The notes: generated by a model not told the origin, from the letters alone. A DNA stretch of 64,000 nucleotides from Faecalicatena faecalis (GCF_012524165.2 NZ_JABACJ020000012.1:62001-126000); one strand, 5' to 3'; positions 52,404 through 61,212 are shown, counted from the first letter of the stretch. Program-made: numbers and translations.

Positions 52404-53462
52404 ATGACATTTTATCAGGCATTACAATTGAATGCAAAAGGCTCTAAAGATCTGATCCGAGGTACGGCCGATTTAAGGGAGCGAAGGAAATGGAGCCTTG
52501 TGTACCTCTTCAAAGTCCTTCTGACGGTTGCGTTCTGCTTCCTTTTTGTGACGGGATATAGTATGGTATTTGGTTCAGACAATAGTATTGTGGGAGTCGC
52601 AGTGCTGCTTGTACTGTTGCTCGTAAGGCAGGCCGATTTTGGGATTCAAATGAAAAGCAGCATCCTGGCTCTTTTTCTTTTATTTGGGATTCTGGCAGCA
52701 GGGCCAAAGACGGCTAATCTCCTGCCTCCGTTCGGGGCATTTTTTATTCATATCGTCTGTATTTTTGCAATTACCACGCTGGGCTGTCACAATATCATCA
52801 TGTCGAACCATTTTACGTTTGTGCTAAGTTACCTGCTGCTCTATGGGTACGACGTGTCGGGCAGAACATTTACTATGCGGCTTTATGCATTAGCAGCAGG
52901 ATTTATCCTGTGTGCTCTTATCTTCTATAAAAGCCATAGGAAACAGCAATTTAAAAGAGGTCTGAAGCATCTTTTGGAGGAACTGGATTTAAGCTCCTCC
53001 AGGACGCAGTGGCAGGTGCGCATCAGCCTTGCCACTGCATCTGCAATGCTTGTCGCATCACTTCTTCACATTCCACGGGTGATGTGGATTGGGATTGCCT
53101 GCATGTCGATTATGACGCCTCTGATAAAAGACTGTACCTATCGGGAATTGAGACGGGCGCCATTCAATATTGTGGGCGGGCTGCTATTCCTTGCGTTGTA
53201 TCATCTTCTGCCAGAGGGAATGCTTCCCTATCTGGGAATCATTGGAGGAATCGGTGTTGGCTTTTCCGCCAGCTATTCCTTCCAGAATATTTTTAATGCA
53301 CTCGGCGCGCTTATGATCGCAACCGAACTGTTCGGCCCCATACCTGCTGTCATATTAAGAATTTTTGCAAATGCATTTGCGACTGTGTACTGTATTGGAT
53401 TTAATGTAATCTGGGAAAAAGTACGTAATGCAAGATTTCTTAAAAAGGCAGTATTATTTTAA
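52404..53462 (+). CDS. FUSC-like membrane protein (probable exporter)
   Basis: A 352-residue protein with two blocks of TM helices (about 32-165 and 205-335) separated by a short charged segment (SHRKQQFKRGLKHLLEELD). This is the doubled layout of FUSC/aromatic-acid exporter proteins (VRISLATASAMLVASLL, TPLIKDCTYRELRRAPFNIVGG). Export of organic acids is inferred from the family. It is co-transcribed with marR. Its 3' end overlaps the convergent phosphatase-family gene by 9 bp, with no terminator between. Confidence 0.8.
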   Translation: MTFYQALQLNAKGSKDLIRGTADLRERRKWSLVYLFKVLLTVAFCFLFVTGYSMVFGSDNSIVGVAVLLVLLLVRQADFGIQMKSSILALFLLFGILAAGPKTANLLPPFGAFFIHIVCIFAITTLGCHNIIMSNHFTFVLSYLLLYGYDVSGRTFTMRLYALAAGFILCALIFYKSHRKQQFKRGLKHLLEELDLSSSRTQWQVRISLATASAMLVASLLHIPRVMWIGIACMSIMTPLIKDCTYRELRRAPFNIVGGLLFLALYHLLPEGMLPYLGIIGGIGVGFSASYSFQNIFNALGALMIATELFGPIPAVILRIFANAFATVYCIGFNVIWEKVRNARFLKKAVLF

Positions 53463-54512
53463 AATAGCTTCCAACCTTACTGGCTGATGATCTGTATATT
53501 CAAATTGGGTATCTATGTTCTCCACTTTTTGGACTTGAATATTATCAGATACAATAAAGCCATCCAGAACATAAACTTGCGAATCATCATAGTTTCCGCT
53601 GTAAGGTCCGTTCAAAAGTCTGCAGGTCGGTACATTATCAGATACTGCAAAGGAGAATCCTTCGGGGATATCTTCTGTGCTTACGACTCCCGGTACCCAG
53701 TCGTCCTGATTGTGGATCGGATATTTTTCCATCCCCTCAAACGTCTGGTTAAAGTCACCGCCTGCAATTACATAATTTCCCTTTTCATATTCAGCTTCAA
53801 GCTTTTCGGCAAGCATCTTGCTCTGCGCAATCTTGCCTTCACCACTGTCATAAGCCTCCAGATGAAAGTTGATCATGACCAATTCCTTGTCACTTCCTTC
53901 CAATGGAATGCGTGTCTCCAACATACAACGCTTTAAGTTACAGGTCTTGACAGGCCAGGTAAAGGACTCCGGCAGTGCAATACGGGATGCATCCGTCACG
54001 TTAAGATCGGTCATCGTGACCAGCCCGCTTGTTACCTTTCCGATTGGCGGCAGCGGATAAGGAACGAAATCACATTTGAAGTTACATGCAAACATGCCGG
54101 GAAGCTCCAATGCGTTCTCATAATACTTCTGCTCATCGATATGGAAGGATCTCTTAGAATCCCTGTCGACCTCCTGTAAGAAATAAACATCTGCATTCTG
54201 TTTTTCAAGAATGGATGAAATTCCTTTCATATTGTGCTCTACCAGTGCCTGGCTCTCGGGCTGGACTTTCGAACCACCGTCCATAAAGAAATCCTCATCT
54301 TTACTTAATCCTGCGTACCCCGTGTTATAGGTGAGAACAGTAAATGAATCCCCAATCTTCATTGTATCTGTCCCATTTCCAGGCTCCACGGCCTCCACTG
54401 CATCCGGGCGGTATTCCCGGATTGTCAGGTAACCAACTGCAAGTGCAAGGATTAAAATAATTCCAAGCACAATTCCTCCGGCTATTTTTAAGCCTTTTCT
54501 TTTCTTTTTCAT
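53454..54512 (-). CDS. Endonuclease/exonuclease/phosphatase family protein, membrane-anchored
   Basis: A 352-residue protein with an N-terminal TM (about 9-28), so the catalytic domain is outside the cell. The fold's active-site elements are TYNTGYAGL, FLQEVDRDS, MINFHLEAYDSGE, AGGDFNQTFEG and TDHQPVRLEA. The family includes phosphodiesterases, phosphatases and nucleases; the substrate cannot be told. The gene has no partner and meets the FUSC gene tail to tail. Confidence 0.85.
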   Translation of the reverse strand: MKKKRKGLKIAGGIVLGIILILALAVGYLTIREYRPDAVEAVEPGNGTDTMKIGDSFTVLTYNTGYAGLSKDEDFFMDGGSKVQPESQALVEHNMKGISSILEKQNADVYFLQEVDRDSKRSFHIDEQKYYENALELPGMFACNFKCDFVPYPLPPIGKVTSGLVTMTDLNVTDASRIALPESFTWPVKTCNLKRCMLETRIPLEGSDKELVMINFHLEAYDSGEGKIAQSKMLAEKLEAEYEKGNYVIAGGDFNQTFEGMEKYPIHNQDDWVPGVVSTEDIPEGFSFAVSDNVPTCRLLNGPYSGNYDDSQVYVLDGFIVSDNIQVQKVENIDTQFEYTDHQPVRLEAILK

Positions 54513-54602
54513 AATCTTCGCCTCTCTATATGATAAGTCTACCTACATATGTACTTATTTTAGAACAAACTTTTCATTTTGTATAGAGAAGCGGTAAAAA
54601 AA

Positions 54603-55433
54603 TTAAGACTCTTTGTGTAGAGTTCTATATGGTATCACGATCTGTGTAACATAATCCTCAAAATCTGCAATTGCAAATTCATTCAATCCTGTTTCGTAGC
54701 AATTTCCCATCAGTTCCAATTCATGTTCCTTGGCCCAAATCAGCATTTTTGAATATAAGGCGGGAATTTTATCCCAGCTGCCAATGCAATATCCGCATAA
54801 ATAAACTCCCGTAGGCAGAGTTACAAAATGATTACCTCGTCCGGCTTTTCTCACAGGGGTGAACAGCCCGTCATATTCTTCGAAATCATTGTTTTTTACT
54901 TTTTCCAAGGAAATGTAGCTTCCGCATCCTACTTTATATGCATTATACTCTTGTGCAGTATAAAGATGTTCCATAATTTGAATCATATTTTTCTGCATTT
55001 CTCCTTGATCTTGAAGGGGTGACAATAATAAATATTTCTCTTCCAAATCTACAGTCTCTATTTTTCCATCATACGCCTGTTCACAGAGCCTTAAAGCTTT
55101 CTGCTTTTCCTGTAACAGTCCTTTTAATAGTTTCAGTCGTTTGATCTGTTCATCGATTTCCTGGGTCTTTTGTACTGCGATTTCCTGAAAGACAGAGGGA
55201 CTCAGCGAGTGGAAATAATCTTTCACCTCCTCAATCGACATCCCAATATCTCTTAAAGACAAAATATTTTCTAACGTTACACTCTGATGGTAAGTATAAT
55301 ACCGGTATCCATTTTCCCCTTTAAAAGCGGGCGAAAACAGACCGATTTCATCATAATAATGTAGCGTCCGCTTGTTTAAATGATGCATTTTGGCAAATTG
55401 TCCCGCTGTGAATAAAAGTGTATCTTTCTGCAT
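54603..55433 (-). CDS. MerR regulator with GyrI-like ligand domain (BmrR/BltR type)
   Basis: A 276-residue regulator: MerR helix-turn-helix (FTAGQFAKMHHLNKRTLHYYDEIGL, positions about 55412-55338), a dimerising coiled coil (about 75-115), and a C-terminal GyrI-like domain (TGVYLCGYCIGSW) that binds amphipathic drugs in BmrR. The start ATG 55433 has GGAGGG 7 bp upstream. The divergent GNAT gene has a promoter with the 19-bp spacer typical of MerR activation, so that gene is the likely target. Confidence 0.9.
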   Translation of the reverse strand: MQKDTLLFTAGQFAKMHHLNKRTLHYYDEIGLFSPAFKGENGYRYYTYHQSVTLENILSLRDIGMSIEEVKDYFHSLSPSVFQEIAVQKTQEIDEQIKRLKLLKGLLQEKQKALRLCEQAYDGKIETVDLEEKYLLLSPLQDQGEMQKNMIQIMEHLYTAQEYNAYKVGCGSYISLEKVKNNDFEEYDGLFTPVRKAGRGNHFVTLPTGVYLCGYCIGSWDKIPALYSKMLIWAKEHELELMGNCYETGLNEFAIADFEDYVTQIVIPYRTLHKES

Positions 55434-55550
55434 TTTGTTTCCCTCCATAATATAGTAAGATATTGCATCAATCCCGATTCTCGATACATAAGACTTTTCT
55501 TTGCGGCCGAGAATTTACTGTTTCATTTTAAAAAGCACCAAAAAGAGGTC

Positions 55551-55589
55551 TTGACATTACAGTCACTGTATACTTTATACTGCAGTATA
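55551..55589 (+). promoter_or_regulatory. MerR-type promoter of the GNAT gene
   Basis: TTGACA (55551-55556) and TATACT (55576-55581) with a 19-bp spacer containing the palindrome ACAGTCACTGT. The overlong spacer is the hallmark of MerR-activated promoters. A further perfect palindrome, TATACTGCAGTATA (55576-55589), overlaps the -10. Confidence 0.85.
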
Positions 55590-55625
55590 TCAAAGAAAAA
55601 TTTACAAGTAAAGAGGAGAAGAAAT

Positions 55626-56249
55626 ATGTTGAATACACTTACTTACCGAAAATATCAATCATCAGACGCTTCTTTTTTAGAGGATATCATCAGAAAGACT
55701 TGGGATTATGACAGATTCTGTTCAGCAGATACAGCAAAACGGATGGCTCATCTTTATCTCATGAACTGCCTTTGTGAGCAATCATATACCCAGGTCGCAT
55801 TGAACGGGGATACGCCTGTTGGAATCATTATGGCGAGAGCTAAAAAGGAAAAAACAAAGTTTCAATTTAAAATACCGCGCATTTGTGCAGAGCTTGCAAT
55901 GTTGTGCCGCAGACAGGACCGGTCCGTTATAAAGATTTTTGGTGGAATACACTCTATCGATCAAGAGCTTCTAAATAATAGAAAGACCGACTACGATGGG
56001 GAGATCGTTTTTTTTGCACTGAATGCAAGCTGTCGTGGGATGGGCGTAGGAAAAGAGCTGTTCACGAGAGCGATTCATTATTTCAAAGATTGTGAGGTCA
56101 AAAACTTTTATTTATATACGGATAGCAGTTGTAACTATGGATTTTATGAACACCAAGGAATGAAAAGATGTGGTGAGAAAAGCTGTCATGTGCCTGTTGG
56201 ACTTGAAAATACCATGTCCTTCTATCTGTATGAATATCAGATTGCCTGA
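55626..56249 (+). CDS. GNAT family N-acetyltransferase
   Basis: A 207-residue acetyltransferase. The acetyl-CoA loop is CRGMGVGKELFTRAIHYF (near residues 138-155), and the C-terminal YTDSSCNYGFYEHQGM strand-helix is typical. The substrate may be a drug, amine or protein. GAGGAGAAG precedes ATG 55626; a longer frame back to 55551 would start inside the promoter. Its control by the divergent MerR-GyrI protein suggests a detoxifying or resistance role (inference). Confidence 0.87.
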   Translation: MLNTLTYRKYQSSDASFLEDIIRKTWDYDRFCSADTAKRMAHLYLMNCLCEQSYTQVALNGDTPVGIIMARAKKEKTKFQFKIPRICAELAMLCRRQDRSVIKIFGGIHSIDQELLNNRKTDYDGEIVFFALNASCRGMGVGKELFTRAIHYFKDCEVKNFYLYTDSSCNYGFYEHQGMKRCGEKSCHVPVGLENTMSFYLYEYQIA

Positions 56250-56298
56250 GAATCTGCTGTCCGGCCAGGGCAATTCTATAGCCGGACAAGCAATCCTT

Positions 56299-57666
56299 CT
56301 ATCCTGCCGTTTCCACACGCATGCGCTTTTCAAGAGATGCTTCAAATCTTATTGCCATAACTATCGTAACTACAGCCGAGAGGACATCTGCAGCCGGCTG
56401 TGCATAAATGATTCCATTCACGCCAAATAACATCGGCAGAAACAGGATGGCCGGAACAAAGCAGATCCCCTGTCTGCACGTCCCGAGAATCATCCCCTCT
56501 TTTGCTTTTCCAAGGGCAAGGAACAAGGAAGAATGTACCGTATAGAAACCGAACAACATGAAAGACAGTCCATTTGCACGCAGTGCATAGCTTCCAATGC
56601 GAATCATCTCCAAATCATGGTCTGTAAATTGTGAGATGACCGGTTTTGAGAGTAAAGCCAGGATTCCCCCAAAGAAAACACAGAATACTGTGGACCAAAT
56701 AATCGAAATCTTGATTGCCTCTTTTAAGCGCACATAGTTTTTTGCACCATAACTGTAACCGGCAATTGGCTGAAATCCTTTGATGAATCCGAATACCATG
56801 AGACTTCCCATGGAAATCAGTCTCGTTACGGCTCCCATCCCTGCAATGACCGAATCACCATATCCCTTGGCTTCCATATTAATCAGCGCCACTGCAAGAC
56901 TAGTCAAGAGCTGGAAAATCAGGGTTGGAATCCCAATTTTTAAAATTTCAGATATAATCTCTTTTGAAAAGTGGCACTCCTTGATACGGAAAGTAAAGAT
57001 ACTCTTCCCCTTTCGTATATAATATAAATAAACCAAGGTTGAGATCATCTGCGAAATAGCTGTGGCAATGGCAGCACCGGCGACTCCAAAGTCTAGGACA
57101 TTAATAAAAACAGGGTCTAAGACCATATTTAGGATAGCTCCAGTCAATAGTGCTCCCATCGTAGTTTTTGCGGCGCCCTCACTGGTCACAATATTATTCA
57201 TAGCTACATTGAATACATTGAAAATAGAGGAAATGATATAAATTCTCGCATATGTCCGGGCATAAGGAAGTATGCTCGGTGTCGCTCCCAAAAGCTTTAA
57301 AATCGGATTCAAAAACACAACAACGCATAAGATTACAACTGCTCCAACAAGAACGCTTCCATAAACAGCGGTACTGACAACTCTATCAGCCTTATCTTTC
57401 TCATGATTACCAAGCAGTCTCGAGACTGCCGATGCTGCTCCACTTCCAAACAAAAGACCCAATCCTACCACCACCTGGCCTAATGGGAATGTAACAGAAA
57501 TAGCCCCCATCTGACTGGTTCCAAGCCCTCCTACAAAATAGGCATCTACCAGGTTATATAAGGCGTTGATCATCATACCTATCATCGTTGGAATCCCCAT
57601 TGCCAGCAATGCTTTTGGAATGGGGGTACTCCCCAGCAGCTCCATTTTTTTATTTTGTCCGCTCAT
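56299..57666 (-). CDS. MATE family efflux transporter
   Basis: A 455-residue transporter with twelve TM helices arranged in two halves. MATE hallmarks are present: IPTMIGMMINALYNLVDAYF (TM1), GSGAASAVSRLLG, and GFQPIAGYSYGAKNY in the second half. It should export drugs in exchange for sodium or protons. It is divergent from a PadR regulator gene with three operator palindromes between them; operator 2 lies in the spacer of its own promoter. Confidence 0.93.
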   Translation of the reverse strand: MSGQNKKMELLGSTPIPKALLAMGIPTMIGMMINALYNLVDAYFVGGLGTSQMGAISVTFPLGQVVVGLGLLFGSGAASAVSRLLGNHEKDKADRVVSTAVYGSVLVGAVVILCVVVFLNPILKLLGATPSILPYARTYARIYIISSIFNVFNVAMNNIVTSEGAAKTTMGALLTGAILNMVLDPVFINVLDFGVAGAAIATAISQMISTLVYLYYIRKGKSIFTFRIKECHFSKEIISEILKIGIPTLIFQLLTSLAVALINMEAKGYGDSVIAGMGAVTRLISMGSLMVFGFIKGFQPIAGYSYGAKNYVRLKEAIKISIIWSTVFCVFFGGILALLSKPVISQFTDHDLEMIRIGSYALRANGLSFMLFGFYTVHSSLFLALGKAKEGMILGTCRQGICFVPAILFLPMLFGVNGIIYAQPAADVLSAVVTIVMAIRFEASLEKRMRVETAG

Positions 57667-57706
57667 AACAGACTCTCCTTTCTCTTGACACCAAGCATAA
57701 ATTGAA

Positions 57707-57793
57707 TTACTATAAATTATAGTAATTTAGTTTCACGACTCATGCTACTATAATTTATAGTAGTTGTCAATATAAATTGCTATAAATTATAGT
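57707..57793. promoter_or_regulatory. Three PadR operators in the MATE/padR divergent promoter region
   Basis: Near-identical palindromes: TTACTATAAATTATAGTAA (57707-57725), CTACTATAATTTATAGTAG (57745-57763) and GCTATAAATTATAGT (57779-57793). Two promoters share the sequence TTGTCAA (57764-57770): rightward TTGTCA-18-TATAGT for padR, where operator 3 covers the -10; leftward TTGACA-17-TAGCAT for the MATE gene, where operator 2 fills the spacer. Confidence 0.88.
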
Positions 57794-57832
57794 ATACGGT
57801 GATAAATATAAAATTTCTTTAAGGAGGACCTT

Positions 57833-58360
57833 ATGGCGACAATTGATCTGATTGTATTAGGGATGTTAAAAAAAGAAGTATTGAGTGCTTACGATATCCA
57901 GAAGCAGGTGGAATACAGAAATATATCCAGATGGGTAAAAATCAGTACCCCTTCGATCTATAAGAAAGTAATTCAATTAGAGGGAAAAGGATATATTAAA
58001 AGTACCCCTGTCAAGGAAGGAAATATGCCGGAAAAAGCGGTCTATTCTTTGACCAGTGCGGGGGAACAGGAATTTGAAAGATTAATGTTAGAGATTGCTG
58101 AAAAGCCAGTTCGTATATTCTTAGATTTTAATGCTGTAATCGTAAATCTGGAACTGCTTTCAAAGGAAAAGAAAAAGAAGTGTCTGGATGACATTGAAAA
58201 AGAAGTCGGTGTGATGAAATCATATATAGAAGAAAATATTGCCCTGAAAGAGCAGATACCCGAGATCCCAGAAACAGGAAAAGCGGTACTGCGACAGCAG
58301 CTTCTGTTGGCGGAGGCACTGGAGGCGTGGATCGCCTCTTTAAAGGCAACGCTTTTATAA
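57833..58360 (+). CDS. PadR family transcriptional regulator
   Basis: A 175-residue regulator. The N-terminal winged helix (VLGMLKKEVLSAYDIQKQV, STPSIYKKVIQLEGKGYI, EKAVYSLTSAGEQEF) is followed by a C-terminal helical dimer domain (about 100-175), the PadR subfamily-2 layout. It is likely a repressor of the divergent MATE gene and of itself through three palindromic operators. AAGGAGG lies 7 bp upstream of the ATG. Confidence 0.92.
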   Translation: MATIDLIVLGMLKKEVLSAYDIQKQVEYRNISRWVKISTPSIYKKVIQLEGKGYIKSTPVKEGNMPEKAVYSLTSAGEQEFERLMLEIAEKPVRIFLDFNAVIVNLELLSKEKKKKCLDDIEKEVGVMKSYIEENIALKEQIPEIPETGKAVLRQQLLLAEALEAWIASLKATLL

Positions 58361-58377
58361 AGTAAATACAAGGAAAT

Positions 58378-58406
58378 CCCCCACCCTCTTTGGTATGACG
58401 GTGGGG
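58378..58406. terminator. Bidirectional terminator after padR
   Basis: CCCCACC and GGTGGGG arms with a 13-nt loop, in the 54-bp gap between padR and the convergent epimerase gene. It is followed by TGCCCTTCTTATT on the plus strand. Confidence 0.75.
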
Positions 58407-58414
58407 TGCCCTTC

Positions 58415-59302
58415 TTATTCTCCTAAAATGGTGATGTCAAAGTAATATTCTCGGCATTCTCCACTCTTTGCAGTCTGAATATTCCGCTTCTTCTCGAACA
58501 CATCGCTTTCATCACTGCAGGTTGATAAGCCCACCCACGGCTCCATTGCAATAAATGGTCCATGATTGGCTGTGGACCACAGAATCAGATATGGAAAGTC
58601 TTCAAAATCCAGGCGGACCCCTTTTTTATGATTCTTGGATAAAAGCTTTACGCTTCTGGATTTGATCTCATCCAGAATGACTGCATCCTTCTCGAACATT
58701 TCATGGCTCAAAGAGACTTCCTTCTGGTTCTGCAAGAATGGACTGCGGTGCTCCATATCAATCAATCCTGTCTCTGTGACCGGTGTCGGAACACTGCAGT
58801 GTTCCTCCTGCAAAAATTCCACTCTATAATCGTCGTAGTGTTCGGTATCAAACAGAGGGCAGTTGAAACCTGGATGTCCACCTATAAAAAATGGCATATC
58901 CTCTTCTCCGGTATTGTTTACCTCATATTGGGTACGTATCGTATTCCCTGTCAGGGTATATTTGATTTTCAAAACAAAAGGATATGGATACTGTTTCAGC
59001 ATCTCCTCATCGCTTTTTAAAGAAAAAACAATCTCATTTTCACCCTGTTTCTCACAGATGAATTCTCGTTTACGCACAATTCCGTGTCTGGGCATCTCTG
59101 TTACTTTCCCATCTCCAATCTGCGCCTTATCATCTCTTAAACTGCCGCAGATTGGGAAAAGTACTGGTGCCTGTCCGCTCCAGTAGGTCTTATCTCCCTG
59201 CCATAAAAACTCCGTGCCATCCTTGTCCTGAATGGATGAAAGTGCAGCCCCCTTTGATTGAAAGCTTACTTTTAATACATCATTTTTCAATGTGTATTCC
59301 AT
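58415..59302 (-). CDS. Aldose 1-epimerase family protein (LacX-like)
   Basis: A 295-residue beta-sandwich protein of the galactose mutarotase superfamily (LacX/YihR type). The start TLKNDVLKVSFQSKGAALSS, the RHGIVRKREF segment and FFIGGHPGFNCPLF with the conserved His are typical, as is AMEPWVGLSTCSD near the end. It probably interconverts anomers of an unidentified sugar. It is a monocistronic gene with AGGAGG upstream. The 192-bp gap before the next gene holds no visible feature. Confidence 0.88.
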   Translation of the reverse strand: MEYTLKNDVLKVSFQSKGAALSSIQDKDGTEFLWQGDKTYWSGQAPVLFPICGSLRDDKAQIGDGKVTEMPRHGIVRKREFICEKQGENEIVFSLKSDEEMLKQYPYPFVLKIKYTLTGNTIRTQYEVNNTGEEDMPFFIGGHPGFNCPLFDTEHYDDYRVEFLQEEHCSVPTPVTETGLIDMEHRSPFLQNQKEVSLSHEMFEKDAVILDEIKSRSVKLLSKNHKKGVRLDFEDFPYLILWSTANHGPFIAMEPWVGLSTCSDESDVFEKKRNIQTAKSGECREYYFDITILGE

Positions 59303-59494
59303 AGTGTGTGCTCCTCCTGTCTTTGAAAAAAGTACTCAGTTGCTATTCTTGTTCTATGAACATGTTTATTATGAGATTAACCAGGAGAAAAGTCAAAGGT
59401 ATTTTCCTATTTTTACATGTTTATTATTTTGTAACGCGTTATTTTTATAGTCCTTTTTTCTACAGACCTATCTCTCCTGCCTGGAGGTGATTAT

Positions 59495-59932
59495 TTAGAT
59501 ATCAATTTCAAATGGAATGGTAGGTACCCCATCCGAAGTCGGAATATCATCTTCAAAAGCCCATCCTTTTAATTTCAATGGCTCAAGCAATATGAATTCT
59601 GCATCTCTTCCTCCCAGGGCAACACCTTCATCAAAAGCTCCCGGAAATTTTTCACAGTAGACCTGACGTAATTCTTCATTAGAATCTAACATCGTTGCGC
59701 CTAAAAATACTGCTTTGGCTTCTGCAAAAAAAGGTCCGGCAGCAATGCAGCAGTTAGGATTTACTTTTAACTGCTGATATTTCAGTGAACCAGGATCCGT
59801 GAAAATCAAAATATTTCCTCTATAATCAACCGGGCTGACCTGCCGCATGGTAACGCTTTCATCTGATGCCGTAGCAAGTACTACACTCATGTCCTTGTGT
59901 ATGATTTCAAAAAATTGTGTAACTCTATCCAT
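59495..59932 (-). CDS. Pyridoxamine 5'-phosphate oxidase-like flavin protein
   Basis: A 145-residue split-barrel protein of the PNPOx-like family (SVVLATASDESVTMRQVSPV, ILIFTDPGSLKYQQLKVNPN). Such small proteins bind FMN or F420 and reduce diverse small molecules; a true PdxH role is unlikely at this length. It may lie in the transcript of the 37-residue peptide gene 250 bp upstream, under the TetR-type operator there, but no ORF bridges them. Confidence 0.83.
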   Translation of the reverse strand: MDRVTQFFEIIHKDMSVVLATASDESVTMRQVSPVDYRGNILIFTDPGSLKYQQLKVNPNCCIAAGPFFAEAKAVFLGATMLDSNEELRQVYCEKFPGAFDEGVALGGRDAEFILLEPLKLKGWAFEDDIPTSDGVPTIPFEIDI

Positions 59933-60182
59933 TCTTTATTCTCCCTGGTCTCCCCATATTCTTTTCTTTATGTACTGTTATAATCGTATAACTATATGTA
60001 TTTACTGTTATGATACAATTCTCTACATTCACATACCAATCTCATAGTTCGTTTCTACCTTCCCTTGCTATAAAGCACACATACCAGAAGACTCATACAG
60101 AATCCAAGCAATCAATGAGCAGGCTGACAAAGTTCAGGTGATTTGTTCTATAAACTATAATATTCCGCTTATTAGCAGGGAT

Positions 60183-60296
60183 TTAGAATATCCAACCTAT
60201 CCTGTTGAACATCGCTATCCCCAAAATAGCGCCTATTGACAAACATAGAAGATACCACCCTAATTTAGAGTTTTCCATATTATCTCTTTCCTTCAT
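60183..60296 (-). CDS. 37-residue single-pass membrane peptide (overlooked small gene)
   Basis: An ORF of 37 codons with a strong AAGGAGGAAG ribosome site 7 bp before its ATG. The peptide has a charged start (MKERDNMENSK), one TM helix (about residues 13-29, GWYLLCLSIGAILGIAMF) and ends NRIGWIF. About 90 bp upstream is a promoter whose -35, 17-bp spacer palindrome and -10 match the promoter of the TetR gene at the end of the window. I do not recognise the peptide. Small single-pass peptides often modulate a transporter or sensor; no function is claimed. The surrounding 59933-60462 region shows no other gene. Confidence 0.65.
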   Translation of the reverse strand: MKERDNMENSKLGWYLLCLSIGAILGIAMFNRIGWIF

Positions 60297-60392
60297 AAAA
60301 ACTTCCTCCTTGCTTTCTCTGCGACTTCAAAACTGCATTCCCCCTTAACTGGGATTGTCAATAGCAATCCATGGAAATCTATTGATATTTAA

Positions 60393-60421
60393 ACTTTAAC
60401 TAAAATAATTAGTAGTGTCAA
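60393..60421 (-). promoter_or_regulatory. TetR-type promoter-operator of the 37-residue peptide gene
   Basis: Minus strand: TTGACA (60421-60416), a 17-bp spacer holding the imperfect palindrome that reads ACTAAAATAATTAGT on the plus strand (60399-60413), and TAAAGT (60398-60393). Every element, including spacing and the -10 hexamer, is the same as in the promoter of the TetR gene (63973-64000). Confidence 0.75.
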
Positions 60422-60462
60422 GCTTATCCTGTTCTAACTTGTAACCGTTGCAGGCCATCAGG

Positions 60463-60966
60463 TTATCGTTTCTCCTTCACTGCAATCCAGACTTCAGCCT
60501 GCCCGTCTTTGCCATAGTATTCCATATCCGGCGCTCCCGATTTCATCCTGCCAGTGATATATCCCTTATTTAATGGTCTGTATTTGGATTTTGGAAGCCA
60601 TTTTGTGATTGCCTGAGCTTCGGTTTTCCCGATGGTTTCACGTGTGCATGGGAACACAGCCCATGTCATTGCAGGTACGATATACTCGGAAAGTTCATCT
60701 GATACCTCAAGGTTACTTACGACAGCGATCACATACTCAAATTTTCTGGAATCCAAGGGGTCTGTATTGTATATATTGATTCCCCACAATCCATCCAGTC
60801 CCGGATTAGCTAATTTCAGTAATGGTTCCTTAAGATGCTCCTCCTGTATTTTTGACCAGTGCAGCGGAATTGCTTTCCTCCCCTCCCCCTTCTGGTTTGT
60901 TGTTTTGAGCAAGTGACCCACAACCCGAAAGCTGTTTTTATTTTCTATCCGAAAAGGTAAATCCAT
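60463..60966 (-). CDS. Stand-alone GyrI-like ligand-binding protein
   Basis: A 167-residue protein consisting of one GyrI-like domain (FRVVGHLLKTTN, GLDGLWGINIYN, FEYVIAVVSNLEV, MTWAVFPCTRETI, EVWIAVKEK). Such domains bind small hydrophobic molecules and can hydrolyse some of them or act as a sink. It resembles the C-terminal half of the AraC-GyrI regulator encoded 1.3 kb upstream. ATG 60966 has AGGAGG 8 bp upstream; the longer frame lacks this. In the 295-bp gap before it only a tiny ORF (MNPLN) with a ribosome site is seen. Confidence 0.85.
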   Translation of the reverse strand: MDLPFRIENKNSFRVVGHLLKTTNQKGEGRKAIPLHWSKIQEEHLKEPLLKLANPGLDGLWGINIYNTDPLDSRKFEYVIAVVSNLEVSDELSEYIVPAMTWAVFPCTRETIGKTEAQAITKWLPKSKYRPLNKGYITGRMKSGAPDMEYYGKDGQAEVWIAVKEKR

Positions 60967-61212
60967 ATGCTTGTCCTCCTGTTTTATCTCTCTCATCTAT
61001 TTTTCTGTTCAATTAAGGGGATTCATATCTTACCCCCTTTCCTCTCTTGGATTCTTAATTATAACTGATTTTCCAGGGCCTTTCCTCTCATTTAGTGTAC
61101 TGTTTGGATAAGTCAGATACGTATTTTAACATCTTTAAGCTGTCTGTTCAGCAGGGAATTGTTTCCATAATTATCTTATCTTGATGCAGGATGCCTTGTG
61201 CTTTAATTCTAA

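Noticed and set aside
57707..57793. CRISPR-like repeat array
   Set aside because: Only three short palindromes of A/T-rich operator type with unequal spacing; no cas genes anywhere in the window.
59303..59494. 60-codon plus-strand frame (59308-59490) downstream of nothing obvious
   Set aside because: Begins inside the epimerase leader, no ribosome site, Lys/Phe-rich sequence without domain or conservation cues.
60994..61040. Five-codon ORF MNPLN with a strong ribosome site upstream of the GyrI-like gene, as a leader peptide
   Set aside because: No attenuator hairpin pair or regulatory codons; the GGGG/CCCC pairing around it is only 6 bp, so not listed as a feature.
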